From: Micromonospora sp. CP22
GTDB lineage: Bacteria > Actinomycetota > Actinomycetes > Mycobacteriales > Micromonosporaceae
Direction: 5' to 3'
Assembly (NCBI RefSeq): GCF_009712475.1
Contig: NZ_VCJO01000012.1
Coordinates: 87,473 to 151,472 of the forward strand
DNA length: 64,000 bases
In this document: one piece after another, positions 46,108 through 55,200 of the stretch
How the letters are laid out: the number at the start of each line of letters is the position of its first letter
How positions within the stretch are numbered: position 1 is the first letter of the stretch
Notes under the pieces: model-generated
Databases searched by the model: none
What the model was told of the DNA's origin: nothing
The model's input: only the letters and a program-made list of their open reading frames with translations
Position numbers and translations under genes: made by a program

Positions 46108-46536
46108 GTGAAGATTCAAGCGCTCAGCGAGCTTATCCGGGCGCTGGCCCGAGCTGACTGGGATGCTGCCGATGCCCTCGTCGCAGAGATCGGTCGTGGC
46201 GGTTGGGTCGGCGGCCTCCAGGTAATCGGAGCGGCGTTCACCCTTGCTGTCAACCGGCACTTCGAACCGGATGCCACTCCCACCGATGTTGCTGCATGGG
46301 TGTCCACAACCCGTTCGCAGCACCAGGACGGAGACACCCTGCCGGCCCTCGAAATGGAGGGTCTCATCCGCGCCGCCCTCGGCGAACCTGAGTTAGTCGA
46401 CAACATTCCTGCCGAAACCATGATCGCCGCCGAGATCTTCGTCCTCGGAAAGCTGCTGCAAGAGCAGAAGCTGACCCCGGCCGAGCTGGACGAGTTCGTG
46501 GCGGAAGCAGAGGGAGTGGCGGCAGAGTACATGTAG
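46108..46536 (+). CDS. Unknown small helical protein
   Basis: A 142-aa protein starting at GTG 46108, with GAGG 8 nt upstream. It is acidic and helical: VKIQALSELIRALARADWDAADALVAEIG, then VIGAAFTLAVNRHFEPDATPTDVAAWVS, LPALEMEGLIRAALGEPE, and a terminal LTPAELDEFVAEAEGVAAEYM. It has no TM segment and no recognised family. Its G+C content is below that of the flanking chromosome, in keeping with acquired DNA. It lies directly after the broken copy B of the element. Confidence 0.65.
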   Translation: MKIQALSELIRALARADWDAADALVAEIGRGGWVGGLQVIGAAFTLAVNRHFEPDATPTDVAAWVSTTRSQHQDGDTLPALEMEGLIRAALGEPELVDNIPAETMIAAEIFVLGKLLQEQKLTPAELDEFVAEAEGVAAEYM

Positions 46537-46693
46537 GCATCGCCGAGACAGGGTCCGGCAGCGTTTACGGACGACGGCGGGCCTCAGCGGGCGACAGGTC
46601 TTGGGACGGGCCCATGAGAGGTAACCGTCAAGCATTAGCTCCATGACCATCAGTGACGAACGCATGGCAAGGGTCGACAAATTGCCAGGGGCG

Positions 46694-46948
46694 TCAGGAG
46701 CGGTACACATCCCTTCGATGATCAATGTCCACAACGGTCACGGTGCGATTGTCGTCGTCGATGCGGTAGATGATCCGGTAGGTGCCTCGCCGGGCGCTGA
46801 ACCGATCAGACAACGGTGGCAACAAACGCTTCCCGACCCGGTAGGGCTCTCGCACCAACGGCCCAGTCATGAACTCGTACGCGGCCACCGCGACGGCCTC
46901 CGGCAACCGTTCGGCGAGCGCTCGACGGACGGTCGGCGTGGTGCGCAA
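46694..46948 (-). CDS. RelE/ParE-type toxin, probably inactivated by a stop codon
   Basis: The frame from TTG 46948 encodes 84 aa with RelE features: RRALAERLPEAVAVAAYEFM, PYRVGKRLLPPLSDRFSARRGTYRIIYRIDDDNRTVTVVDIDHRRDVY. The natural start should be GTG 46981, which overlaps the antitoxin stop (GTGA), but in that frame codon 10 is TAA. Either the toxin is a nonsense mutant, or translation restarts weakly at the TTG two codons later and yields a protein lacking the first beta strand. Confidence 0.7.
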   Translation of the reverse strand: MRTTPTVRRALAERLPEAVAVAAYEFMTGPLVREPYRVGKRLLPPLSDRFSARRGTYRIIYRIDDDNRTVTVVDIDHRRDVYRS

Positions 46949-46977
46949 CGTTTACGGATCTTCCGGCAGCCGGGGGC

Positions 46978-47262
46978 TCACGCGGCCGAGGCGCGACGGG
47001 CGCGAATGGTCTCCGCAAGCTGGCCGGCGGACACCTCTTCACCTCGGGCCAGTTCCGCGTCGGAGTCGGCCAGCCGCCGCAGGGTGTCCGCATCCCCGAG
47101 AACCGCGACGGTTTCCTCCAGACGCTCCAAGTCCTCCACCGACACCAGCACCGCGGACGGCCGACCATGCACGGTCACGGTCACCCGTTCGTGGTGGTCG
47201 TGCACCCGCCCCACCAGCTCAGAGAGCCGAGTCTTCACTTCCCCCAACGGCAGCGTCGTCAT
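46978..47262 (-). CDS. Phd/YefM-type antitoxin (partner of RelE-like toxin)
   Basis: A 94-aa protein starting at ATG 47262. N-terminal domain: LPLGEVKTRLSELVGRVHDHHERVTVTVHGRPSAVLVSVEDLERLEETVAVL. The C-terminal helix (DTLRRLADSDAELARGEEVSAGQLAETIRARR) should neutralise the toxin. A palindromic operator lies directly upstream. If the toxin is dead, this antitoxin may persist as a leftover or as a regulator. Confidence 0.9.
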   Translation of the reverse strand: MTTLPLGEVKTRLSELVGRVHDHHERVTVTVHGRPSAVLVSVEDLERLEETVAVLGDADTLRRLADSDAELARGEEVSAGQLAETIRARRASAA

Positions 47263-47278
47263 GGTCACAAGTATGACC
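47263..47278 (-). promoter_or_regulatory. Promoter/operator of toxin-antitoxin operon 2
   Basis: GGTCA-N6-TGACC is a perfect palindrome abutting the ATG. On the minus strand CATACT ends 7 nt before the ATG, a good -10 box that again predicts a leaderless mRNA overlapped by the operator. Confidence 0.6.
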
Positions 47279-47374
47279 AAAATCCGCTGGGGCGTCCACC
47301 GTTCCTCCAGACACCACGCCGATGGTTCGCATGGTGAACACACGTCGCCACGAAACGGCAGGTCAGAAAGTTGC

Positions 47375-48010
47375 GTGGGCCGGAGGTACCACCATGCGAA
47401 CCACACCGCCACGATCGTCGGTGACCCACTACCGCTGAGTTTGCCCAGCTCACGCGGATCGGGCGGTGCCCGATGAACCGGGCCCGACCGACCGAACCGC
47501 CGGTGTGGTTCGCCGATGCCGCAGAGATCAACCCGTTCCAACTCCTTCTCGATCTTCATGACCAGGCCGTCGCTCGAACGCCGGGAACCGGCCTCGATGA
47601 CGTCCTGACGGAGCTGGCGTTGTCCGCTGCGGTGGTGTCCTGGTGGACTCGCTGGCAACCCTCAGTGATCCACACCGCGTTGCGGGCGGGCGCGGACCTG
47701 ACGGACATCGCGAAAGCGACCGGTCTCGACGCGATCGACTTCCTCAGGCGATGGTGGCGATGGGCTGATGTCCAGACGCGGCTGGACATCGGCGGACGTC
47801 CGTCCGTGGACCCCATCGAGGTCCGGGCCATCGAGCGTCGGCTCGGGCTGGGGGTGGTTCGATGACTCCGACCCGGCTGGCCCGAGACGTGAGCACGGTG
47901 GCGGTGGCCGGTATTGCTGCCTGGTCGTCGAGGAGCCACATGGTCGCCGTGGCGTTGAGGTTCGGTGAGCGTCCCGAGGTCGCCTACGTACTTCCGCTAT
48001 CGGTCGACGG
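47375..48010 (+). repeat. Element repeat, copy C (fullest copy)
   Basis: It contains the conserved leader with a ribosome site (GGAGG) and a 14-codon frame (MRTTPPRSSVTHYR), the intact 130-aa gene and the first part of the DUF2637 gene. Copy B preserves the leader frame with the same length and changed residues. Confidence 0.75.
47473..47865 (+). CDS. Small element-borne protein of unknown function
   Basis: A 130-aa protein. It is helical: INPFQLLLDLHDQAVAR, DVLTELALSAAVVSWWTRWQPSVIHTALRAGADLTDIAKATGLDAIDFLRRWWRWADVQ, in which DLTDIAKATGLDAIDFLRRWW resembles a helix-turn-helix. It overlaps the DUF2637-type gene by ATGA, an arrangement expected in integrative elements of the order. The start follows the conserved leader. 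Confidence 0.72.
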   Translation: MNRARPTEPPVWFADAAEINPFQLLLDLHDQAVARTPGTGLDDVLTELALSAAVVSWWTRWQPSVIHTALRAGADLTDIAKATGLDAIDFLRRWWRWADVQTRLDIGGRPSVDPIEVRAIERRLGLGVVR

Positions 48011-48336
48011 GATGCTGGTCGTCGCGTCAGCGGCCATGGTCGACGTTGGAGGTTGTGACCGAGATGAAGGAGGCGCAGCTGGCTGGGGCCGCCGACGGTC
48101 CGGCCACGAGCCAGGTGTCGGCGCCGCTCCGGCGGCGAACCTCACGACGCAAGCGGGTGACGGGACGCGCGGAGCGGACAGCAGACGTTGTAGCCCGGCT
48201 GCGCGCCGAGCGTCCGCAGGCCAGCCCGGCGGAGTTGGCTCTGGCCGCCGGCGTGTCCGAACGTCATGTCCGACGCCTTGTGGCGGAGAAGCCTGAGGAC
48301 GTACCGCCAGCAGAGAATTCCTCTTTATGGCGCTGA
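47862..48336 (+). pseudogene. DUF2637-type transfer-associated gene, frameshifted and deleted
   Basis: It begins with the typical DUF2637 sequence (AVAGIAAWSSRSHMVAVALRFGERPEVAYVLPLSVDGMLVVASAAMVD). Normally further TM helices follow. Here the frame breaks near 48050 and the other frame continues with the C-terminal HTH region (ADVVARLRAERPQASPAELALAAGVSERHVRRLVAE). The TM section is lost. DUF2637 genes are typical of actinomycete integrative/conjugative elements. Confidence 0.8.
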
Positions 48337-48486
48337 TGACCTATGGCGGCCTCCCGAGTTCCGTTGCCCTATCTCGCTCCACGACATACAGCTCAGCTCC
48401 GGGCTGCGACGGTCGGCACACGAAGAGTGGACCAAACTCGCTACACTCCCCGGCTGTACCCAACGGCGACGGGGAGACGTGACGCG

Positions 48487-49288
48487 GTGCGCAAAGCAAT
48501 CTGGGCGTGTTCGGCGTAGGCCTCGGCGTACTTGCCGCCACCATCGGCTGCGGAACCGCACCGGAGGCGCAACAGCCACCAGCCCAAGCGACAGCCAGCG
48601 CACCGAGCGAGCGGCCCACCTTTGACCCACCGCGCACATTCGACGTGTCCGACCCCATCCCGCTACCGGACAGCGCGTCACTGTCGAAGATCAATCTGGG
48701 TGGGCAACGCGTCGAGCCGCTACCCGTGCTACTCGACGGGAAGCGCGTCTGGATCTCGTCGGTGGACCGGCTGGAGCGCGTTGACATCACCTCCGGCATG
48801 GTCGCCGGCACGCTGCGACCGGCACACGAGCCTGCGCTGTCGCCGTCGACGCTGAACCCGTTCGTCGGTGGTAACCCCGCCCAACCGCCGGTCCTGGCCG
48901 GAACCGGTGCGCAGCGCCGTGTGGTGACAGCCTTCGCCGCCACTGCGCCCGGTAAGGGCACGACACCGCCGCGCCCGGTTATCGAAATCCTCGCCGTTGA
49001 CGCCGGCACCGGGCGTGAAGCTCAACGTATCGAGATCGAGCCCAGTGACGAAGATCAGCACGAGTTGACGCGGAAGCACCCGGTCGTCATCGGCGCGTCC
49101 GGCCCCGTGGTCGTCGCCCAGGTCGGCGCCGACACCGTCGCCGTGAATCTCGATGATCGACGCGAGATCTGGCGCCGTCCGGATTTCGCCCTCGGAGCCG
49201 TCGCCGGCTCGTCAACGAACACGCCGCGGTCGCCAGCCCACCGGACGCCAGCGGCGGCGGGGTGAAGCTCTACCGCGCCACCGGCTGA
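48487..49288 (+). pseudogene. Lipoprotein gene with frameshifts at both ends
   Basis: The central frame (48507-49265) encodes a lipobox-like GVLAATIGCG and about 230 residues with PLPVLLDGKRVWISSVDRLERVDITSGMVAG and VVIGASGPVVVAQVGADTVAVNLDDRREIWRR, the style of PQQ/WD-like beta-propeller lipoproteins. The positively charged signal start (MRKAIW) lies in another frame from GTG 48487. At the 3' end the natural continuation (RLVNEHAAVASPPDASGGGVKLYRATG) is again in a different frame. Two single-base losses therefore explain the gene. Confidence 0.7.
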
Positions 49289-49363
49289 CTGGTGCACGAC
49301 CTCAGCCAGCCGTAGGTACCGCAGCCCTCGATGCTGTGGCTCAGCCATCGCCCTCGGTGGCCG

Positions 49364-51208
49364 TCAGTTCGTCTGTCCGGTTGGTAGGTGCCGGCCGATG
49401 TAGCCGACATAGATCCGTCCGCTCTGCGCCGTATCGTCGTAGTAGTGCATGCGGGGGCTGATCATCGCGAACTGAGCGATCTTGAAATGCGCACCCATGA
49501 AGATCTCGCCCGCCGCGATGACGGAAGCCGGAACGGGTAGCACCCGCTTTTTCCAGTACGCCGGGTTGGTTCGGACCTCCTCGCTCTCGTCACGGGCATG
49601 GCGTCGCGTCGGCCACCCGTGACAGCCATCCGGAGTGTTCTCCAGGAAGCCATGGACGTCCCTAGCCCAACGTCCGTCTGCCTTCGCCGCTGCATAGTCC
49701 TGGAGTACCAACAACGCGTCCCAGGTCTTCGAAGCCCAGTTGCCCAGGGGATCGTTGTTGTCAAGTTCCTCAGCGCAGTCAGGATCACCCGTGAACACGA
49801 CGTACTGGAGCCTTGGCAGCCAACGGAGCATCTCACCGAAGCTGTCCGGGCGGGAGACGTCAGCTTCCGACGGCTGTGCCGTCCAGGCCACCTCTGCTTG
49901 CCCGAGAGAGGCGAGCCGGTGGCGCAGCGTCCGTTCCGTCTCCGCGGAGCGGGTCAGGCGTTCAACCGCGTCCCGGTTCTCGATCTGCTCATCGTCCAGC
50001 TGCCGTTTGACGTCGTGATACGCCTTCTGTATCTCATCGAGTTCGGCCTGGAGCTGCGCGAATCGGGATGCGATGTCTTTCTGCGCCTCCTGCGATGACC
50101 GGCCGACTTCGATCAGACGCACGATCTCGTCTATCCGGTCGACGGTCAGGTGATCGATTCCTACCTTGATCTTCAGGTAGTCCAGCAACATGCCTTGCTG
50201 CGCGCCGGCACCATCTTGCTGGCCGTCACTCTGTCGGGTCTCGACGGCTGCTGCCTGGGGTTGCGACGGAACGAGCGATGGTCGCTTCGAGGTGACGTCG
50301 CCGAGCCGGTGCACCAACATGTCGTCGGCGATACGTTCCAGCATCCGGTGCACCCGCGCCACCGATGCGGGCAGCGGCTGTTTGAGAGCCTGCAGTTGGG
50401 CATTGGAGGCGAGGACCCGCGCGAGCCGGGGCTGTTCGTTGTCGTCGGCGATCCGCTCGGCGCTCAGCACCCGGTGCCGCAACCCGTCGACGGCGGAGTC
50501 CAGCTGCACCTGGGGACGAAAGGTACGAAGTCGGCCCGGCAGTACGGCGTGCACCTGGCCGAGCCGGTCGTTGAGCATCTGTGTGGCTGCCCCGTCCAGC
50601 ACGTAGCACGAGGCCATGCCGATGGTGAACCGGGTCAGGTCGGCGATCCGGTTGGTCCATGGGACTGAAGGCAGCGAGTCGTCGTTGCCGGCGACGAAGA
50701 GGACACCTCGTCGCTCGGTGTCGATGAGGGCTCGGTGGACCTCGTCGACTTCGTCGCCGCGGATGACGACTGGTCGCGTCGTCAGGCGTGCGGCACCGTC
50801 CCAGGCATCGATGATTTCGAGCATGGGGGCCAGGAAGCGGGGGGTGCCTGCGAGGCGGGGGCGGCTGCGTGGGTCCTCGCCGTCGGGGTCGGGTGATTCG
50901 ATGTCGATCCAGGCCCATGCCGCCCGTTCTCTCGCATTGGGCGAGTGCACGGTCAGTTGGACGATCCACTGCCCGTCCGGCTTCGTTTCGACGATCCGTA
51001 CGCGTGTTGACGTCGATCCATCCTGCCCCTCGTGCTGCAGTAGGAGGGCCCTGACGTTGTCACCGATGGTCGCCCACCGATTCTCCTGAAGCGCGGACGG
51101 ATCCCAACCCTTGGGGTCCGCGATCCAACGGTCGAGTTGTTCCCGCACCAGTCGCTGTAGATGGTCCCGTTCGTGGTGGGTCGCGAACACAGACCTGAAA
51201 CCGAGCAT
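49364..51208 (-). CDS. Unknown coiled-coil protein of the defence island
   Basis: A 614-aa protein starting at ATG 51208, with no clear ribosome site, so a leaderless start is possible. Residues 1-340 are mixed alpha/beta (RWATIGDNVRALLLQHEGQ, WIVQLTVHSPNARERAAWAWIDIE, FLAPMLEIIDAWDGAARLTTRPVVI). Residues about 350-450 are a coiled coil (IVRLIEVGRSSQEAQKDIASRFAQLQAELDEIQKAY). The C-terminal domain (SFGEMLRWLPRLQYVVFTGD, KTWDALLVLQDYAAAKADG) is globular. I do not recognise the family. A hairpin separates it from the next genes, but gene order suggests it belongs to the same defence set. Confidence 0.7.
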   Translation of the reverse strand: MLGFRSVFATHHERDHLQRLVREQLDRWIADPKGWDPSALQENRWATIGDNVRALLLQHEGQDGSTSTRVRIVETKPDGQWIVQLTVHSPNARERAAWAWIDIESPDPDGEDPRSRPRLAGTPRFLAPMLEIIDAWDGAARLTTRPVVIRGDEVDEVHRALIDTERRGVLFVAGNDDSLPSVPWTNRIADLTRFTIGMASCYVLDGAATQMLNDRLGQVHAVLPGRLRTFRPQVQLDSAVDGLRHRVLSAERIADDNEQPRLARVLASNAQLQALKQPLPASVARVHRMLERIADDMLVHRLGDVTSKRPSLVPSQPQAAAVETRQSDGQQDGAGAQQGMLLDYLKIKVGIDHLTVDRIDEIVRLIEVGRSSQEAQKDIASRFAQLQAELDEIQKAYHDVKRQLDDEQIENRDAVERLTRSAETERTLRHRLASLGQAEVAWTAQPSEADVSRPDSFGEMLRWLPRLQYVVFTGDPDCAEELDNNDPLGNWASKTWDALLVLQDYAAAKADGRWARDVHGFLENTPDGCHGWPTRRHARDESEEVRTNPAYWKKRVLPVPASVIAAGEIFMGAHFKIAQFAMISPRMHYYDDTAQSGRIYVGYIGRHLPTGQTN

Positions 51209-51285
51209 TTGCGCCGTCCCGAGGGGTTACAGGCGAGAAGGCTGCGCCGAACGCGTCACCGCACTCGCTCGATGCGGCCCCGGTG

Positions 51286-51345
51286 CCCCGCGTCTGCTAC
51301 TCCAGCACCTGGTCCCGGTCGGAAGCTGGAGTAGCAGAGGCGGGG
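51286..51345 (-). terminator. Long hairpin between defence genes
   Basis: A perfect 13-bp stem (51294-51306 with 51325-51337), extended after a 2-nt bulge by CCCCGC/GCGGGG (51286-51291 with 51340-51345). It lies 70 bp past the stop of the HEPN-like gene on the minus strand. Confidence 0.7.
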
Positions 51346-51414
51346 GTCGAGGTCGGCATCTGGACAAGGAGAGGTCGATCCGCTTACTTGCTGGGCACCG
51401 AGATCAGCGGTTGA

Positions 51415-52251
51415 TCATGGTGCGGATTCCAGGTCGTTGAGGAGCGCGTGCACAGGTGCCCAGCACATCCGGACGGTGTCGATGTCCGGCACCAGGCCGT
51501 ATTCGATCTGGTGCCGGGGATGGACGAAGTTTCGGTAGTCCCGGACCTTCTCCATGAAGTCCTTGGCATCGGTCTGGACCCACTTCTGCTGGTGTGCGAA
51601 ATCGAGCAGGAGTTTCAGGCCAGCCCGGTCGGCCGGGGTCCTCCGGCCGTTGTAACCGGGGATGCCACGCTCGCGGACCTCCTCATCGCGATCGGTCACC
51701 ACGACGTGCAGCAGTCCTTCGACGAAGCTGCCGATTCCGATGATCGCCAAGGCATACGCGCCGTTGTTCTGGCAGATGCTCGCCTCGTCGGCCCTTGCCA
51801 TCAGGACATCTACCGCCGGGCTGTCGGAAGTCAGCCGGCGCACCCGCTCGTGCAGGTCCGGTGGTGGCCCGTACATCGGCGCTTCGCCCGTCTGATCGAG
51901 CTGGCCGAGCACCGGGCGTCCGCCGACATAGGTGACGGTGAGGCGCTCGGGTGCCAGGAGGCGGTTCAGCTCCTGGGCGATCGGCTCTGCTGCCTCGATG
52001 CCGCCGTCGTACTCCAACGGATCGCAGATTCGGCAGAGCAGGCGGTCGAGGGCAGCAGCGTCGTCGGCACCGGCGAGCAGCAGTTCAGTGAGCCAAGGAA
52101 CGCGAGGTGAGCCGTCGTACTGCGGGTCGCCGGGCCACCGGACCCGCTGCAGAAACCGCTCCAGCTGCCAGCCGTTTCGCTCGTACGGTCCGTCGATGTC
52201 ACAAATCAGGCGTGCTACCCGTTCCAGGGTAAGCGGGTCAAGGATGGCCAT
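51415..52251 (-). CDS. HEPN-like protein of helicase-nuclease defence module
   Basis: A 278-aa protein starting at ATG 52251, which shares one base with the helicase stop codon. The N-terminal domain (LTLERVARLICDIDGPYERNGWQLERFLQRVRW...VPWLTELLLAG) resembles N-terminal modules of Abi-type proteins. The C-terminal domain is helical (AYALAIIGIGSFVEGLLHVVVTDR) and ends with KVRDYRNFVHPRHQIEYG near residue 236, which contains an R-x6-H motif as in HEPN RNases. It may be the toxic RNase arm of the module; this is inferred from the motif alone. Confidence 0.7.
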   Translation of the reverse strand: MAILDPLTLERVARLICDIDGPYERNGWQLERFLQRVRWPGDPQYDGSPRVPWLTELLLAGADDAAALDRLLCRICDPLEYDGGIEAAEPIAQELNRLLAPERLTVTYVGGRPVLGQLDQTGEAPMYGPPPDLHERVRRLTSDSPAVDVLMARADEASICQNNGAYALAIIGIGSFVEGLLHVVVTDRDEEVRERGIPGYNGRRTPADRAGLKLLLDFAHQQKWVQTDAKDFMEKVRDYRNFVHPRHQIEYGLVPDIDTVRMCWAPVHALLNDLESAP

Positions 52252-55200
52252 CAGGAAACCTCCCGGTCGGCACGCTGTTGCGCGATGTCGAGCGCCTCGG
52301 TGAGGCGCTGGATGATGATCGATCCCCGCTTGCGGAACCCGAGTTCGGCCATGGCCTCCTGCAGGCGCTCGTCGCGGTCACGCTGGAGTCCGTCGTTGAG
52401 CAGCCACGCGCAGATCTGCACGAGCTGTTCGCGGCTGTATTCGGTGATCCGCAGTCCCACCGGGACTGGGGGACGCGGGCCGCGGCGCGACGGTGCGGCC
52501 GGTGGCGGTGCAGGCCGTCGCGGCGGCAGGGGTTCCGGGCGGTGGTTCGGGACGCGATCGGCTTCCGCGACCGCCTGCTTCCAGCGAGCGACGAGTCGGG
52601 CGGTCTGGCCTTCCGGGTCCACGTACCAGTCGGTGGACCAGATCCGGTGGAACTTCCACCCGAGCCGCTCGAGGTGCTGCTGGCGCAGCCGGTCTCGGTC
52701 GCGAGCGCTGTGCGCCTGGTGATAGGCGTGGCCGTCGGTCTCGACGGCGAGCACCATCCGGCCGGGCTGATCCGGATGGGCGAGCGCCAGGTCGATGCGG
52801 TAACCGGAGACCCCCCACTGCGGCACCGCGTTGATGCCCTGCCGCTCGACGGCGGCCAAGACGCTGCGTTCGAGGCCGTTGAGTTCGATGCGGGTGTGCT
52901 GCCGCCCGCCGAGTTCGCCACCAAGGTCGACGAATTCCAGGTAGCGGCGCAGCAGTTCGGGGCCGCGGTTCCTGGTCGCGGCGGTCTGGATCGGGTCCAT
53001 GTCGTGGTGCGAGAAGGCGCTGAGGACGGTCATCCGACAACGCGCGCGGGTGATGGCGACGTTCAGCCGCCGCTCGCCGCCTTCCTGATTGAGCGGCCCG
53101 AACCGCATTTGCAAGCGACCGTCGCGGGTCTTTGCGTAACCGATACTGAGGATGATGGCGTCACGCTCGTCACCCTGGACGTTCTCCAGGCTCTTGATGA
53201 AGAACCGTTGGCTCGCAGCCCTGTCCTGGGAGAAGAAGGCGTCGAGGTGTTCGTGCTCACGGCGTCGGCTGCGCAGCGCAGCTTCGATCCGCAAGGCGTG
53301 CTTCTGACCCATCGTGATGACGCCCAGGCTCTCGTGGGGCCGCTGTGCGGCGTGTTCGAGGATCAGGTCAACGGCCCGGTCGACCTCCTCGGGCGAGGAG
53401 CCGCTCTGCCCTGGCGAAACGCGGCCATCGACCGTTTCAAGGCGTAGCGGGGTGTCCACCTGCACCCCGGGGAAAGTCACCAGAGACCGGTCGTAGATCT
53501 CGATGTTCGAAAACGCGATCAGGCGCTCGTCCCGGCTTCGGTAGTGCCAGGTCAGCCGGTGTCGGTCGGAGATCAGACCGCTGAGGACGTCGAGTACGGA
53601 CTCATAGTCTTCGAGACTGTCGTCGCCGAGTTCGTCCTCCTCGCCGTTGCCAACTTGCTGGACGAGTCGACGAAAGAACGGCGTAGGCGGGAGCTGTTTG
53701 GGGTCGCCGGCCACAACGAGTTGCGCGCCGCGCATGATCGACGCCACCGCGTCGTGCGGCTCGATCTGGCTCGCCTCGTCGAAGATGACCACATCGAAGA
53801 TCCGCTCGGCCGGCAGGATGCGGCTGACCACGAGGGGTGACATGGCCCAGCACGGGAACGCGGCGAGGAGCACCTCTCGGGCGCTGCCGAGCAGCTTGCG
53901 CAGCGGCAGGTGCCGGCTCCGCTTCGTCGCCTCTCGCCGGACGAGGCTGTTCTGGTCGGGGTAGGTGTCCCGGGTCTTGCGCAGGTTCACTGCCACGTTG
54001 CGTCGCACGTGCCGGGCCGCCGCCTGGATGTGCTCGCTGTCAGCGTCACGGAAGTCCGCGACGACGGTGCTGTGCTGCCGACCGACGAACTGCCCAAGGT
54101 ACGGGACGCGGATGCGCATCTCGTCAAGGACCACCTGGAGCCAGGCGCGCAGCAGGATGTCGGTCGCCTCGCCGCTGGAGACGTCCCGCGCGGCCAGGTC
54201 GTCGAGCAGACAGCCCAGTCCCAGCGAGCGGAAGCGCTGCTGCTGCTTGTTCAGCTCGGGCATCAGGAACAGGGTCTCGCGGTCGGCGTCCAGTTCGGCG
54301 AGGGTGTGTGCTGCGGTGGTGGCCGATCCCTGGTCGAGGCCGTCGATACGGGCGCAGGCCGCCACTGCGGCGAGGTGGTTGCGGACCTGGACGAAGGACG
54401 CCATGCACAGATCGGCACCGGCCAGGGCGGTGGGCATGCTGTCGGATCGACTGAGCTTGCGCCACCGCTCGCGCTGATCGACCGCAGCGAGCAGCCCTCG
54501 ATACATCTCGGCTCGCTTGCGGGGTGCGGCGGGGCAGGCGCGCAGCAGCTGGCGGCGCAATTGGAATCGGCGGAGAAGTCCGAGCGGTTCGACTCGTCGC
54601 GGCCGGTGCCGACGTGGCGCCGTCGAGTAGAGATAGTCGTCCAGATCCGGTCCGAAAATGTGTTCGCTGTAGCTGTCGACGGTCCGTTCGATCTCGCTGA
54701 GCAGGTCGAAGAGGTCGGTCCAGGCGGTGAGGTCGTCGGGTACGTCCAGCCCTGCCCGGTCGACCAGATTCCGGATCTGCTGCTGCGCGTTCTGAAGTGC
54801 GCCGAAGGCGAGCCCTTCGAGGTGAACCAAAACGTTGTCGACATCATCGGAAGTGTGGATCGCGGCCTTCGCCCACGGTGACGCCCCACGCCAGATCCGC
54901 AGGCCACCACGATCGACGAACGTCCGCAGGTCCTCTCGCGCAGCGTCGATCGCCGACCGGTCAAGGCTTCGCAACTGCGAGGCGCGCAGGTTATACCTAC
55001 TGACGTCATGACTGGGTAGGGCGAGTAACTCGTCGATCACCCGGTACGCGCTCATGCCCCACGGTTGCCGTACCTCGTGCATCTCGGCCGGGTGGCGCTG
55101 TGCGGCGGTCCGCCGGCTGCGCAGGCGTCGGTGCAGATCATCCGTATCCACCGGTGGCTCGGCACCGGCCTGAGTGAGAACGGTGGCGATACGTTGGGCG

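Noticed and set aside
47698..47708. Another CCTGACGGAC match to the island motif core
   Set aside because: It lies inside the coding sequence of the 47473 gene, codes for conserved-looking residues (LTDI) and is not upstream of any start.
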